A program made the position numbers and the translations under genes. The notes under the pieces were generated by a model, which saw only the letters and a list, made by a program, of their open reading frames with translations, was not told the origin of the DNA and did no database searches. Below are positions 42,538 to 53,889 of a stretch of DNA of 58,274 bases, piece after piece. The stretch lies in the NCBI RefSeq assembly GCF_029675105.1, contig NZ_JAQQFV010000015.1, positions 1-58,274 on the forward strand, written 5' to 3'. The stretch's first letter is position 1. Each line of letters opens with the position of its first letter. Source of the stretch: Nocardia anocheti. GTDB taxonomy: Bacteria; Actinomycetota; Actinomycetes; Mycobacteriales; Mycobacteriaceae.

Positions 42538-42567
42538 AAAGCAAAAGGCCGCCCCACCGGACGGCCT
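42538..42567 (-). terminator. Intrinsic terminator of the MTB12-like gene
   Basis: On the minus strand AGGCCGTCC pairs with GGGCGGCCT (one mismatch) around GGTG, followed by TTTGCTTT. It lies about 20 bases after the stop of the secreted-protein gene. This is the best U-tailed terminator in the window. Confidence 0.75.
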
Positions 42568-42585
42568 CTGCTCTCTACATCGGGA

Positions 42586-42999
42586 TCAGTACGACATCGT
42601 CGCGTAGCCGACGAGCGTGTCCTCCGATTCCTTCGACAGCTTCCAGGTGCCGTCGATGTCCTTCCAGGTCACCGGAATCGGGTAGGTGTAGTCGCCCAGG
42701 CGGCTGTTGAGGGTGGCCGAGAGGGTGTCGCCCTCGACCGTCACCGGGCCCGAGACGTCCCAGTGGTAGCCCGGGATGGCCGAGATCCGGTCGCGCACGA
42801 CCGTCAGCCCGCTCGCGTCACCGGACTCGACCTCGGCGGTCGACCCGTTCAGCGCGGCCTGCAGTTTGCCCTGCAGCTCGCCGACCGACGGAGTGGCGGG
42901 CGCGGCGATCGCGGCCGGGGCGGTGGCGACGACGGCCACGGCGACCGGGGCGAACAGAGTGGCCACAGCCATCGACGCGGCGGCGAGCGAGCGCTTCAC
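42586..42999 (-). CDS. Secreted MTB12/CFP-2-like protein
   Basis: A 137-residue exported protein. The signal peptide (residues 1-33) has a KR start, hydrophobic core and cleavage near AIAAPAT. The mature domain of about 105 residues begins TPSVGELQGKLQAALNG and ends TYPIPVTWKDIDGTWKLSKE, the layout of the low-molecular-weight antigen MTB12 family (NTF2-like fold). GTG start with AAGGAGAG 4 bases upstream. An IdeR-like box lies 23 bases before the start, which would link expression to iron. Molecular function unknown. Confidence 0.8.
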   Translation of the reverse strand: MKRSLAAASMAVATLFAPVAVAVVATAPAAIAAPATPSVGELQGKLQAALNGSTAEVESGDASGLTVVRDRISAIPGYHWDVSGPVTVEGDTLSATLNSRLGDYTYPIPVTWKDIDGTWKLSKESEDTLVGYATMSY

Positions 43000-43022
43000 A
43001 GATCTCTCCTTCGAACTTTCGG

Positions 43023-43041
43023 AGAGGTAAGCCTAACCTAT
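43023..43041 (-). promoter_or_regulatory. IdeR/DtxR-type iron box
   Basis: The minus-strand 19-mer ATAGGTTAGGCTTACCTCT matches the IdeR consensus TTAGGTTAGGCTAACCTAA at 15 of 19 positions, including the GGTTAGGCT core. It lies 24-42 bases upstream of the secreted-protein start and overlaps the stop of the NCS2 permease gene. IdeR with Fe2+ normally represses promoters at such sites. Confidence 0.65.
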
Positions 43042-44399
43042 TCGACGAGGAAGAAGAAGTACGCCAGGAACAGCACCATCAGGCCCCACATGGCCGGATG
43101 CACGTCCTTGACGCGGCCTCTGGCAACCATGACCACCGGATACAGGATCATGCCCATGGCCAGACCGTTGGCGATCGAGTACGTCAGCGGCATCATGATC
43201 ACGGTGAGGAACGCGGGCACCGAGTACTCGAGATGCTGCCAGTCGATGTCGCCGAGCGCGCGGGCCATCAGCACGCCCACCACGATCAGCGCGGGCGCGG
43301 TGACCTCGCTGGACCCGGCGATCACCGAGAACACCGGATAGCAGAACATCGCGATGAGGAACCAGCCCGCCGTGGTCACCGCCGTCAATCCGGTCCGGCC
43401 ACCGGCCGACACACCCGCCGTCGATTCCACGTACGCGGTGGTCGTCGACGTACCGATGATCGCGCCCGCGGTGGTGCCCACCGAGTCGGCGGCCAGGGCG
43501 CTGGCCGCGCGGGGCAGCGTGCCGTCCTTGTTGAGCAGCCCGGCCTGGTTGGCGACGCCGATGAGGGTGCCCGAGGCGTCGAAGAAGTCGACGAACAGCA
43601 TGGTGAGCACCACGACGATCATCTGCCCGGTGAAGGCGTCGGGCAGGTGGATGATCGCCTGGCCGAAGGTCTGGTCCAGGCCCTTGGGCAGTTCGGCGAT
43701 GCCGTCAGGAATGCCGACCAGGCCGGTCACCATGCCGAGCACGGTGGTCGCGACGATGCCGTAGAGCACCGCGCCGTGCCAGCCGATCACCAGGAACACC
43801 ACGGTCACGACCAGACCGAACAGCGCCAGCAGCGTGGTGCCCTTGGTGAAGTCGCCGAGGGTGACCAGCGTCGCCTCGCTGTTCACCACGATGCCCGCGT
43901 TCTTCAACCCGAGGAACGCCACGAACAGGCCGATGCCCGCGCCCACCGCGAACTTCATCTGCAGCGGGATCGCGTTGAGGATGCGCTCGCGGACCTTGGT
44001 CACCGCGAGGATGAAGAAGATGATGCCCGAGAGCAGCGTGCCCGACAGCGCCACCTGCCACGGGATGCCCATGCTCAGCACGACCGTGTAGGCGAAGAAA
44101 GCGTTGAGGCCCATGCCCGGCGCGAGCGCGATCGGGTAGCGCGCCCAGATGCCCATGACCAGCGTGCCGAAGACGGCGGCCACGGCGGTGGCGGTGAACA
44201 CCGCCTGCATCGGGATGCCCTTGTCGCCCAGGGCGCCCTCGTCACCGAGGATCGACGGATTCACCGCCAGCACATAGGACATCGCCAGGAACGTGATCGT
44301 CCCCGCCATCGCCTCGCGGCGGAAGGTGGACCCACTCGACGAGATACCGAAGTATCCGTCGACGCGCCCTCGGGCGCGGGTGAGGACATCGCTGGCCAT
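43038..44399 (-). CDS. NCS2 family purine permease (AzgA/PbuG type)
   Basis: A 453-residue transporter with 13-14 TM helices. Signature segments are REAMAGTITFLAMSYVLAVN, IALAPGMGLNAFFAYTVVLS, MLFVDFFDASGTLIGVANQA and IIGTSTTTAYVESTAGVSAG. This subgroup imports hypoxanthine, adenine or guanine by proton symport. ATG start MASDVLTRARGRVDG with GGAGAG upstream. It is the last gene of the insert before glgP. The sequence upstream shows no purine riboswitch. Confidence 0.92.
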   Translation of the reverse strand: MASDVLTRARGRVDGYFGISSSGSTFRREAMAGTITFLAMSYVLAVNPSILGDEGALGDKGIPMQAVFTATAVAAVFGTLVMGIWARYPIALAPGMGLNAFFAYTVVLSMGIPWQVALSGTLLSGIIFFILAVTKVRERILNAIPLQMKFAVGAGIGLFVAFLGLKNAGIVVNSEATLVTLGDFTKGTTLLALFGLVVTVVFLVIGWHGAVLYGIVATTVLGMVTGLVGIPDGIAELPKGLDQTFGQAIIHLPDAFTGQMIVVVLTMLFVDFFDASGTLIGVANQAGLLNKDGTLPRAASALAADSVGTTAGAIIGTSTTTAYVESTAGVSAGGRTGLTAVTTAGWFLIAMFCYPVFSVIAGSSEVTAPALIVVGVLMARALGDIDWQHLEYSVPAFLTVIMMPLTYSIANGLAMGMILYPVVMVARGRVKDVHPAMWGLMVLFLAYFFFLVE

Positions 44400-44499
44400 G
44401 ACTCTCCAGTCCGGGGTGTTCAGAGAAGAAGGATGCCCAGGAACGGTAGCGGAAAGTTCACTGAACCGAACAACCCGTCTCCCGTGTCCCCGCTCACGA

Positions 44500-47070
44500 T
44501 CAGCCGCCCGCGACCGCCACCGCGCCCAACTCGGCGTTCGAGGCCAGCAGCGGATGCCGTGGCAGTACCCGCACGGTGTAGCCGACCGCGCCCGACAGCG
44601 GCACCGGCGCCGTGAGGTCGTAGAGCTGGACGCCCTCGTCGCCGCCGGTGTGCCCCATCTCCAGGGTGACGGTGTCGGACAGGTCGTCCTCCGGCGAGAC
44701 CCGCCCGAGCACGGCCTGCACCACCACGTCCTCGGCGGTGAGCCCGCCCAGGTCGACCCGCGCGCGCAGGCTCAGCTCCGCGCCGATCACGGGGGTGTCG
44801 GGCAGGCCGGAGCTGTCCACCTGGAGCACCCGCACCGACGGCCAGGCCGTCTCGATCCGACGCCGGTACTCGGCCACCCGGGCGGCCCCGGCGAAGTCGT
44901 CGGCGGCCACCCGGGCGAACGCGGCGGCGGCCGGGTCGTAGTACTGCTCGGTGTAGTCGCGCACCATCCGCGAGGCCAATACCTCGGGACTGGTGGTCTG
45001 CAGGGTGTGGCGCACCATCTCGGTCCAGCGCACCGGGACACCGTCGGTGTCGCGATCGTAGAAGCGAGGGGCGACGGTGCGCTCGACCAGCTCGTAGAGG
45101 GCCGCGGCCTCGAGATCGTCGCGGCGGTGCTCGTCGCGCACACCGTCGGCGGTGGGGATGGCCCAGCCGTTCTCGCCGTCGAACAGCTCGTCCCACCAGC
45201 CGTCGCGGATCGACAGGTTCAGGCCGCCGTTGAGCGCCGACTTCATCCCGGAGGTGCCGCACGCCTCGAGCGGGCGCAGCGGATTGTTCAGCCACACATC
45301 GCACCCCCAGTACAGGTAGCGGGCCATGGACATGTCGTAGTCGGGCAGGAAGACGATGCGGTGGCGCACGGCGGGATCGTCGGCGAAGCGCACCACCTGT
45401 TGGATCAGCGCCTTGCCGCCGTCGTCGGCGGGGTGGCTCTTGCCCGCCACCACCAGCTGCACCGGCCGCTCCGGGTCGAGCAGCAGCGCGCGCAGCCGCT
45501 CGGGATCGCGCAGCATCAGCGTGAGGCGCTTGTAGGTGGGCACGCGGCGGGCGAAGCCGACGGTGAGCACGTCGGGATCGAAGACATCATCGATCCAGCC
45601 CAGCTCGGCCTCGACGGCACCGCGCTGCAACCAGGACGCGCGCAGCCTGCGGCGCACCTCCTCGATCAGCACGCCGCGCAGGACATTGCGGGTCGACCAC
45701 AGCTGTCCGAGGTCGACATCGCTGAGCTTCTCCCAGCCGCGCGCCTCCTCGACCAGCTCGGGCCCGACCAGTTCGCGGGCCTTGTCGAGCCATTCGCGCG
45801 CGGCCCAGGTCGGCGCGTGCACGCCATTGGTGACCGAGCCGATCGGCACCTCGGCCGCGTCGAAGCCGGGCCACAGCGCGGCGAACATCTCCCGGCTGAC
45901 CTCCCCGTGCAGCTTCGAGACACCATTGGCCCGCTGCGCCAGCCGCAAACCCATGTGCGCCATGTTGAACACCGACGGATCGGCCTCCCGCCCGAAGGCC
46001 AGGATCCGATCGACCGACAGGCCCGGCAGCAACGCCGACTCGGGTTCACCGTGCGCGCCACCGAAGTACCTGCGCACCAACGGCATCGGGAACCGGTCGA
46101 TCCCGGCGGGCACCGGGGTGTGCGTGGTGAACACTGTCCCGGCGCGTACGGCCGCCAGCGCGGTGTCGAAATCCAGTCCGCCCGCGACGAATTCGCGGAT
46201 CCGCTCGACGCCGAGGAAACCGGCGTGGCCCTCGTTCATGTGGAAGACATCGGGATCGGGCAGCCCCCGGGCGCGGGTGTAGGCGCGCACCGCCCGCACC
46301 CCGCCGATCCCGGCCAGGATCTCCTGCTTGATCCGGTGGTCCTGGTCGCCGCCGTAGAGCCGGTCGGTGACCGCGCGCAGCTCCGGATCGTTCTCGGCGA
46401 TATCGGAGTCCAGCAGCAGCAGCGGAATCCGGCCGACCTGCGCGATCCACACCCGCGCGCGCAGCACCCGGCCCTCCGGCATGCCCACGTGGATCAGCAC
46501 CGGCGACCCGTCGCTGGTCAGCAATTTCAGTGGCAGGCCCTGCGGGTCCAGCGCCGGGTAGTGCTCGCGCTGCCAGCCGTCGGCCGACAGCGACTGCCGG
46601 AAGTAGCCCGAGCGGTACAGCAGCCCGACCCCGATCAGCGGCAGACCCAGATCCGAGGCCGCCTTGAGATGGTCACCGGCGAGAATGCCCAGGCCACCGG
46701 AGTAGTTGGGCAGCACCTCGGTGACACCGAACTCCATCGAGAAGTAGGCGATCCCCGCCACCTCGGCGCCGCCACGCTCCTGGAACCAGCGCGGCCGGGC
46801 CAGATAATCGCGCAGCCCGCGTTCCTGCGCGTCGACCCTGGCGGTGTAGTCGGGATCGGCGGCGAGCGCGTCGAGCCGCTCGGCGGGTACCTCGCCCAGC
46901 ATGCGGACGGGGTCCTGACCGACGACCTGCCACAGCCGCGGATCGAGCTCGGCGAACAGATCCTGCGTCGGGCCGTGCCACGACCAGCGCAGGTTCGTCG
47001 ACAACTCACCCAGCGCGGCGAGCCGCTCCGGCAGATGGGCACGGACAGTGAACCGACGGAGTGCCTTCAC
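44500..47070 (-). CDS. glgP: Alpha-glucan phosphorylase
   Basis: An 856-residue alpha-glucan phosphorylase of the short bacterial/archaeal subfamily. An N-terminal DUF3417-like domain (VKALRRFTVRAHLPERLA) precedes the GT35 core with YFSMEFGVTEVLPNYSGGLG, FHMNEGHAGFLGVERI and PIGSVTNGVHAPTW. The PLP-lysine lies in ACGTSGMKSALNGGLNLS. It phosphorolyses alpha-1,4-glucan to glucose-1-phosphate. GTG start. Divergent from glgE by 81 bases, so degradation and synthesis genes share a promoter region. Equivalent to Rv1328. Confidence 0.94.
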   Translation of the reverse strand: MKALRRFTVRAHLPERLAALGELSTNLRWSWHGPTQDLFAELDPRLWQVVGQDPVRMLGEVPAERLDALAADPDYTARVDAQERGLRDYLARPRWFQERGGAEVAGIAYFSMEFGVTEVLPNYSGGLGILAGDHLKAASDLGLPLIGVGLLYRSGYFRQSLSADGWQREHYPALDPQGLPLKLLTSDGSPVLIHVGMPEGRVLRARVWIAQVGRIPLLLLDSDIAENDPELRAVTDRLYGGDQDHRIKQEILAGIGGVRAVRAYTRARGLPDPDVFHMNEGHAGFLGVERIREFVAGGLDFDTALAAVRAGTVFTTHTPVPAGIDRFPMPLVRRYFGGAHGEPESALLPGLSVDRILAFGREADPSVFNMAHMGLRLAQRANGVSKLHGEVSREMFAALWPGFDAAEVPIGSVTNGVHAPTWAAREWLDKARELVGPELVEEARGWEKLSDVDLGQLWSTRNVLRGVLIEEVRRRLRASWLQRGAVEAELGWIDDVFDPDVLTVGFARRVPTYKRLTLMLRDPERLRALLLDPERPVQLVVAGKSHPADDGGKALIQQVVRFADDPAVRHRIVFLPDYDMSMARYLYWGCDVWLNNPLRPLEACGTSGMKSALNGGLNLSIRDGWWDELFDGENGWAIPTADGVRDEHRRDDLEAAALYELVERTVAPRFYDRDTDGVPVRWTEMVRHTLQTTSPEVLASRMVRDYTEQYYDPAAAAFARVAADDFAGAARVAEYRRRIETAWPSVRVLQVDSSGLPDTPVIGAELSLRARVDLGGLTAEDVVVQAVLGRVSPEDDLSDTVTLEMGHTGGDEGVQLYDLTAPVPLSGAVGYTVRVLPRHPLLASNAELGAVAVAGG

Positions 47071-47151
47071 AGGCGGAACAGTACCGGGTCGGGGCGTGCG
47101 CGGCGTGTCGTCGCCGAGCCCGGCGGTGGGGGTATGCAGTAGGTTGGCGAG

Positions 47152-49151
47152 GTGAGCGGCCGGATTGCCATCGATGACATCGCACCGTCCATTCCCGGCG
47201 GGCGACCGGCTAAAGCTGTCGTCGGGGAGGTTTTCCCGGTCCGCGCCGTGGTCTGGCGCGAGGGTCACGACGCCGTCGCCGCCACTCTCGCCGTGCGCGC
47301 GCCCGGTTCCTCGCGCATCACCCGCGTCCGGATGGCGCCCGAATACGAGCCGGACGTCTTCAACGCCGTCTTCACCCCCCACACCCCCGGCCTGTGGACC
47401 TTCCGCGTCGAGGGCTGGAGCGACCCGATCGCGACCTGGCGCTCGGCGGTCGAGGCCAAGCTCGCCGTCGGCCAGTCCGCCGCCGACCTGGCCAACGACC
47501 TCGAGATCGGCGCCACGCTGTTCGACCGGGCCGCCCAGGCGGTGCCGAAGAAGCAGTTCGAGCGGCTGCGCGCGGCGGCGGCCGCCCTGCGCTCCGACGA
47601 CCAGCTACCCGCCCGCGTCGCCCCCGCCTTCAGCGCCGAGGTCGGCGAGATCCTGCGCGCCACACCGCTGCGCGAGATGGTCACCCGGGGCACCGGGCAC
47701 ACCGTGCTGGTGGAACGCCGCCGCGCGCTGGTCGGCTCCTGGTACGAGTTCTTCCCCCGGTCCACCGGTGGCCGCGACGCCGAGGGCCGTCCCGTGCACG
47801 GCACCTTCGCCACCGCCGCGCGGGAACTGCCCCGCATCGCGGGTATGGGCTTCGACGTGGTCTATCTGCCGCCGATCCACCCGGTCGGCGAGGTCAACCG
47901 CAAGGGCCGCAACAACGCGCTCACCACCGAGCCCGGCGATGTCGGCTCGCCGTGGGCGATCGGCTCGGCCGAGGGTGGACACGACGCCATCCACCCCGCC
48001 CTGGGCACCGAGGCCGACTTCGCCGAATTCGTCTCCACCGCAGCCGGTCTGGGCCTCGAGGTCGCCCTCGATCTGGCCTTGCAGTGCGCGCCCGACCACC
48101 CCTGGGTCACCGCGCATCCGGAGTGGTTCACCACCCTGCCCGACGGCACCATCGCCTTCGCCGAGAACCCGCCCAAGAAGTACCAGGACATCTACCCGGT
48201 CAACTTCGACAACGATCCCGACGGCATCTACGCCGAGGTGCTGCGGGTGATCCGGCACTGGATCTCGTTGGGCGTCACCATCTTCCGCGTCGACAACCCG
48301 CACACCAAGCCCGCCGACTTCTGGGAGTGGCTGCTGGCGCAGGTGCGCCGCACCGACCCGGACGTGATCTTCCTGTCCGAGGCGTTCACCCGCCCGGCCC
48401 GCCTCTACGGCCTCGCGCGGCGCGGATTCAGCCAGTCCTACACGTATTTCACCTGGCGCGTGCACAAGTGGGAACTCACCGAGTTCGGTCTCGAGCTGGC
48501 CGCCAAGGCCGACGAGGCCCGCCCCAACCTGTTCGTGAACACCCCCGACATCCTGCACGAGAGCCTCCAGCACGGCGGACCGGGCATGTTCGCCATCCGC
48601 GCCGCGCTCGCCGCCACGCTCGGCCCCACCTGGGGCGTGTACTCCGGTTTCGAGCTGTACGAGCACGAGGCGGTGCGTCCCGGCAGCGAGGAATACCTCG
48701 ACTCCGAGAAATACGAACTGCGCCCGCGCGATTTCGGCGGTGCCCTGGCCCGTGGCGAATCACTGGAACCGTGGCTGACCCGCCTCAACGAGATCCGCCG
48801 CAACCACCCCGCGCTACAGCAGCTGCGCTGCATCCACTTCCACGCCGTCGACAACGACGCCCTGCTGGCCTACTCCAAGATCGACCCGGCCACCGGCGAC
48901 GCCGTGCTGGTGATCGTCAACCTGAATCCCTTCGCCACCGAATACGGCCACGTCTCTCTCGACCTGCCCGCCCTCGGCCGCGAATGGCACGACCACCCCG
49001 TGGTCTTCGACGAGGTCACCGGCGAGGAATACCACTGGGGCCAGCGCAATTTCATCCAGCTCGACCCGGCCAAGGCGGTCGCGCACATCCTGGCCCTGCC
49101 CGCCGTCCCCGCCGCCGCCCGCGCTCCCCTGGCCTATCGCCGGAGCTTCTG

Positions 49152-49152
<1 letters not shown>
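47152..49152 (+). CDS. glgE: Maltosyltransferase GlgE
   Basis: A 666-residue GH13_3 enzyme. It transfers maltose from maltose-1-phosphate to alpha-1,4-glucan, extending it. The nucleophile Asp381 is in TIFRVDNPHTKPADFW and the acid/base Glu410 in FLSEAFTRP; the 29-residue spacing equals that of the M. tuberculosis enzyme. The N-terminal domain (residues 1-190) is the dimer/starch-binding part. NPPKKYQDIYPVNFDNDPDG is also characteristic. GTG start with GGCGAG upstream; the stop overlaps glgB by one base. Equivalent to Rv1327c. Confidence 0.95.
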
Positions 49153-51308
<2,156 letters not shown>

Positions 51309-51311
51309 GGC

Positions 51312-52397
51312 TCACGCCTTGTGCGCCACGTAATAGGTGTTGAGCGGATCACCGTCGACATACGCGGTGCGCACATCGGTGAACCCCGCGTCGGCCAGCA
51401 TCGACAGCGCCCGCTGCTCACCCCACACCGTGCCCAGCCCGTCCCCGCCCTGCCCCAGCGAGACCGACATGCAGTGCATGGTGGACACCGTGTAGAGGAA
51501 CGGTCCCAGCGGCAGGTCCAGATTCTCCTCGAGCTTGCTCGACGCGTGGATGTCGACCATCAGCAACACTCCGCCCGGCCGCAGCGCCCGCGCCATGTTC
51601 GCCAGCACCCGCGCCGGATGCGCCTGATCGTGGACGGCGTCGAAGATCGTGATCAGATCACAGGATTCGGGCGCGTCCCATTCCGCGACATCCTGCTCCA
51701 CGAACCGCGCGTTGGTCAGCCCCGACTCCGCCGCCTCGGCCCGGCCCACCGCCACCGCGTCGGCGGAGAAGTCGTAACCGGTGAACCGGCTGGCCGGAAA
51801 CGCCCGCGCCATGAGATTCACGGCATGTCCACTGCCGCAGGCGATATCGGCGACATCGATGCCCGCGCGCAACCGATCCGGCAGGCCCGGCGCCATCGGC
51901 AGGATCACCTCGAGCAGCGCGGCGTCGAACACCTCGGCGCTCTCCTCGGCCATCAGCGCGTGGAACCGTCCGTAGTCCTCGTAGGACAGGCCGCCCCCGG
52001 TGCGGAACCGCTCGACGATCTTCGGCTCCACCTCACCGAGCTGCCCGATGAACTGCATGACCCTGGCCAGGTTGTCCGGACCCGCCGCCCTGGTCAGCGC
52101 GGCGGCGTGCGCGGGCGGCAACGTGTAGGTGGCGGCGACCGGGTCGTAGGTGACGATGCCCGCGGTGGTGATCGCGCCGAGCCATTCGCGCACATACCGC
52201 TCGTCCAGGCCCGCCGTCGCGGCGAGCTGGTCGCTGGTCGCGCCGGGATGGGCGGCCATGGTGTCGAACAGGCCCACCTGGTGGCCCATGCTGATCATCA
52301 GGGCCGTGCTGGCGTGGTCGAGCACCTCGACCATGCGTCCGGCGAAGGCTTCCACGGCGGCCGGATCGAGCTCGGCCGACTGGTCGAGTGCTGTCAT
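51312..52397 (-). CDS. Methyltransferase with N-terminal winged helix (Rv2258c-like)
   Basis: A 361-residue protein. Residues 20-100 form a winged-helix dimerisation domain (MGHQVGLFDTMAAHPGATSD, LDERYVREWLGAITTAGIVT). Residues 170-300 are a class I methyltransferase with motif I GIDVADIACGSGHAVNLMAR, FTGYDFSADAV and CDLITIFDAVHDQAHPARVL. This architecture is shared with Rv2258c-type proteins and small-molecule O-methyltransferases. The substrate is unknown. ATG start with GAGGAG upstream. Convergent with glgB (3-base gap). Confidence 0.85.
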   Translation of the reverse strand: MTALDQSAELDPAAVEAFAGRMVEVLDHASTALMISMGHQVGLFDTMAAHPGATSDQLAATAGLDERYVREWLGAITTAGIVTYDPVAATYTLPPAHAAALTRAAGPDNLARVMQFIGQLGEVEPKIVERFRTGGGLSYEDYGRFHALMAEESAEVFDAALLEVILPMAPGLPDRLRAGIDVADIACGSGHAVNLMARAFPASRFTGYDFSADAVAVGRAEAAESGLTNARFVEQDVAEWDAPESCDLITIFDAVHDQAHPARVLANMARALRPGGVLLMVDIHASSKLEENLDLPLGPFLYTVSTMHCMSVSLGQGGDGLGTVWGEQRALSMLADAGFTDVRTAYVDGDPLNTYYVAHKA

Positions 52398-52455
52398 GAC
52401 GTACTCCTCGGGTCAGCGCGCGGCCCGGTGCCGCGGGGTCTGGTGAGGACATACG

Positions 52456-52493
52456 TCGGGCCCGCCCCGGCGGTTCAGCCGAGACGGGCCCGA
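52456..52493 (-). terminator. Nested hairpin after the thioredoxin-like gene
   Basis: TCGGGCCCG (52456-52464) pairs with CGGGCCCGA (52485-52493), and CGGC with GCCG inside it around a 6-base loop. It lies 15 bases beyond the stop of the thioredoxin-like gene on the minus strand. Confidence 0.6.
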
Positions 52494-52507
52494 GAAGGTG
52501 GGTGGGG

Positions 52508-53416
52508 TCAGTACAGGGCGGTGGCCAGCTTGCGCCGGGCCGCGACCACGAAGGGCTCGGCCTGGTCGAACAGCTCGAACAGTTCGAGCAGTCGGGTGCG
52601 CGCCCTGGTGCGATCGTCGCCCGCGGTGCGCTTGACGATCGCGATGATGCGGTCGAAGGCCGCCTCGGGACGCTGCTCGAGCAGTTCCACGTCGGCGGCG
52701 TCGAGCGCGGCGTCGAGGTTGGACGGGTCGGCGTCGGCGGTGGCGACCGAGGCCGGGTCGACCTGCTGGGCCCTGGTCAGGAAGCGCAGCTGACGCAGCG
52801 CCGCCTTGGCCTCCTCGTTGCCGGGCTCCTCGGCCAGGATCGCCTCGTAGGCCGCCTCGGCCCCGGCGATGTCGCCCTCGGCCAGCTTGTCCTCGGCGGC
52901 GACGAAGCGCGGGTCCTCGACCTCGGGCTCGGCGGCGGTGCCGCTGTCACCCTCGAGCTTGCCCGCGGTCGCGTCGAGCACCGCGTCGAGCCACTGGCGC
53001 ACCTGCGCCTCCGGCTGGGCTCCCTCGAAGTCGGCCAGCGGCTGTCCGCCCGCCACCGCGATCACCGTCGGGATGCCCTGCACACGCAGCGCCTGGACGA
53101 TGTTCATATTGGGTTCGGCTTCGACAGCGGCCAGATCCCAGGCGCCGCGGTCGTCGGCGGCGAACCGCTCGAGCGTGCGGACCAGCTCGACGCTGCCCGG
53201 GCTGCGCTGCGAGAACAGCGCGACCACCACGGGCACCTGCATCGAGCGCCGGATCACCTTGGCCTCGAAATCCGCCTCGGTGACCGTGTGGTTCCCCGGG
53301 GCGGCGGCCCCTCCACCGGAGGCGGCGGGGGGCTGCTTCAGCGCGGACAGATCCACCGCGCCGGACATAGCGGCGGCGACGGCGGGCGAAGGACGACGGG
53401 CAGCGGGTCGAGTCAC
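52508..53416 (-). CDS. Thioredoxin-fold TPR protein (CnoX/YbbN-like, Rv1324-like)
   Basis: A 302-residue protein. Residues 45-150 are a thioredoxin fold (VPVVVALFSQRSPGSVELVR, VQGIPTVIAVAGGQPLADFE). Residues 160-302 are TPR-like helices (DPRFVAAEDKLAEGDIAGAE and AAYEAILAEEPGNEEAKAAL). The redox site CxxC is replaced by SQRSPGS, so no thiol chemistry is expected. This is the layout of CnoX/YbbN holdases that deliver clients to chaperones. GTG start. Same location as Rv1324 beside fadA4. Confidence 0.87.
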   Translation of the reverse strand: MTRPAARRPSPAVAAAMSGAVDLSALKQPPAASGGGAAAPGNHTVTEADFEAKVIRRSMQVPVVVALFSQRSPGSVELVRTLERFAADDRGAWDLAAVEAEPNMNIVQALRVQGIPTVIAVAGGQPLADFEGAQPEAQVRQWLDAVLDATAGKLEGDSGTAAEPEVEDPRFVAAEDKLAEGDIAGAEAAYEAILAEEPGNEEAKAALRQLRFLTRAQQVDPASVATADADPSNLDAALDAADVELLEQRPEAAFDRIIAIVKRTAGDDRTRARTRLLELFELFDQAEPFVVAARRKLATALY

Positions 53417-53429
53417 GGTTTCCAGTTTG

Positions 53430-53786
53430 TCACGAAGCGCTCGGCGAGGTCTTGCTCGCCTCCGTGCTCAGCTCACCGAGCTGACCGGTCCGCACCGCCC
53501 ACACCTCGAACAGCACGGTGAACAGCGGCGGAATGCTCGACGCCAGCGCCAGCAACGTGGTGGTGATCGACCACTTCAGCTCCCGCGCGGTCAGCAGCGC
53601 GGTGATCACGAACAGCACGAAGATCGCACCGTGCACCGGCCCGAAGATCTTCACACCGATCTCGTTGCCCTCCGCGGGCAGGTACTTGAACGCCATACCG
53701 GTCAGCAGACCGATCCAGGACAGCGCCTCGAGCACCGCGAAGAACCGGAAACGACTGGCAGTGGACCGCAGATCGAAGAAACCCAT
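53430..53786 (-). CDS. DUF3817 membrane protein, second copy
   Basis: A 118-residue protein with three TM segments: RFRFFAVLEALSWIGLLTGM, FGPVHGAIFVLFVITALLTA and PPLFTVLFEVWAVR. The PVHG motif is the DUF3817 signature. It is a distant paralogue of the protein at 26.7 kb. The start MGFFDLRSTASRFRF is preferred; an ATG three codons earlier is possible. Function unknown. Confidence 0.82.
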   Translation of the reverse strand: MGFFDLRSTASRFRFFAVLEALSWIGLLTGMAFKYLPAEGNEIGVKIFGPVHGAIFVLFVITALLTARELKWSITTTLLALASSIPPLFTVLFEVWAVRTGQLGELSTEASKTSPSAS

Positions 53787-53840
53787 GGCCCCCATTGTGC
53801 CGGATTCACTACGACACCTCGTAGTTGGACCGGTCACACC

Positions 53841-53877
53841 AAGGGCCCCGACACCGCACAGCGGTACCGGGGCCCTT
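53841..53877 (-). terminator. Hairpin after fadA4
   Basis: AAGGGCCCCG (53841-53850) is perfectly complementary to CGGGGCCCTT (53868-53877) around a 17-base loop. It sits 12 bases after the fadA4 stop on the minus strand and about 50 bases upstream of the DUF3817 start, separating the two transcripts. Confidence 0.65.
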
Positions 53878-53889
53878 CGGCACAGAAAA

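Noticed and set aside
44400..44499. Purine riboswitch before the NCS2 permease
   Set aside because: No conserved three-way-junction core or loop motifs are present; the permease has a simple Shine-Dalgarno sequence.
44293..47142. A 949-codon plus-strand frame opposite glgP
   Set aside because: Antisense shadow of a full-length, well-conserved phosphorylase; Arg/Gln/His-rich and without motifs.
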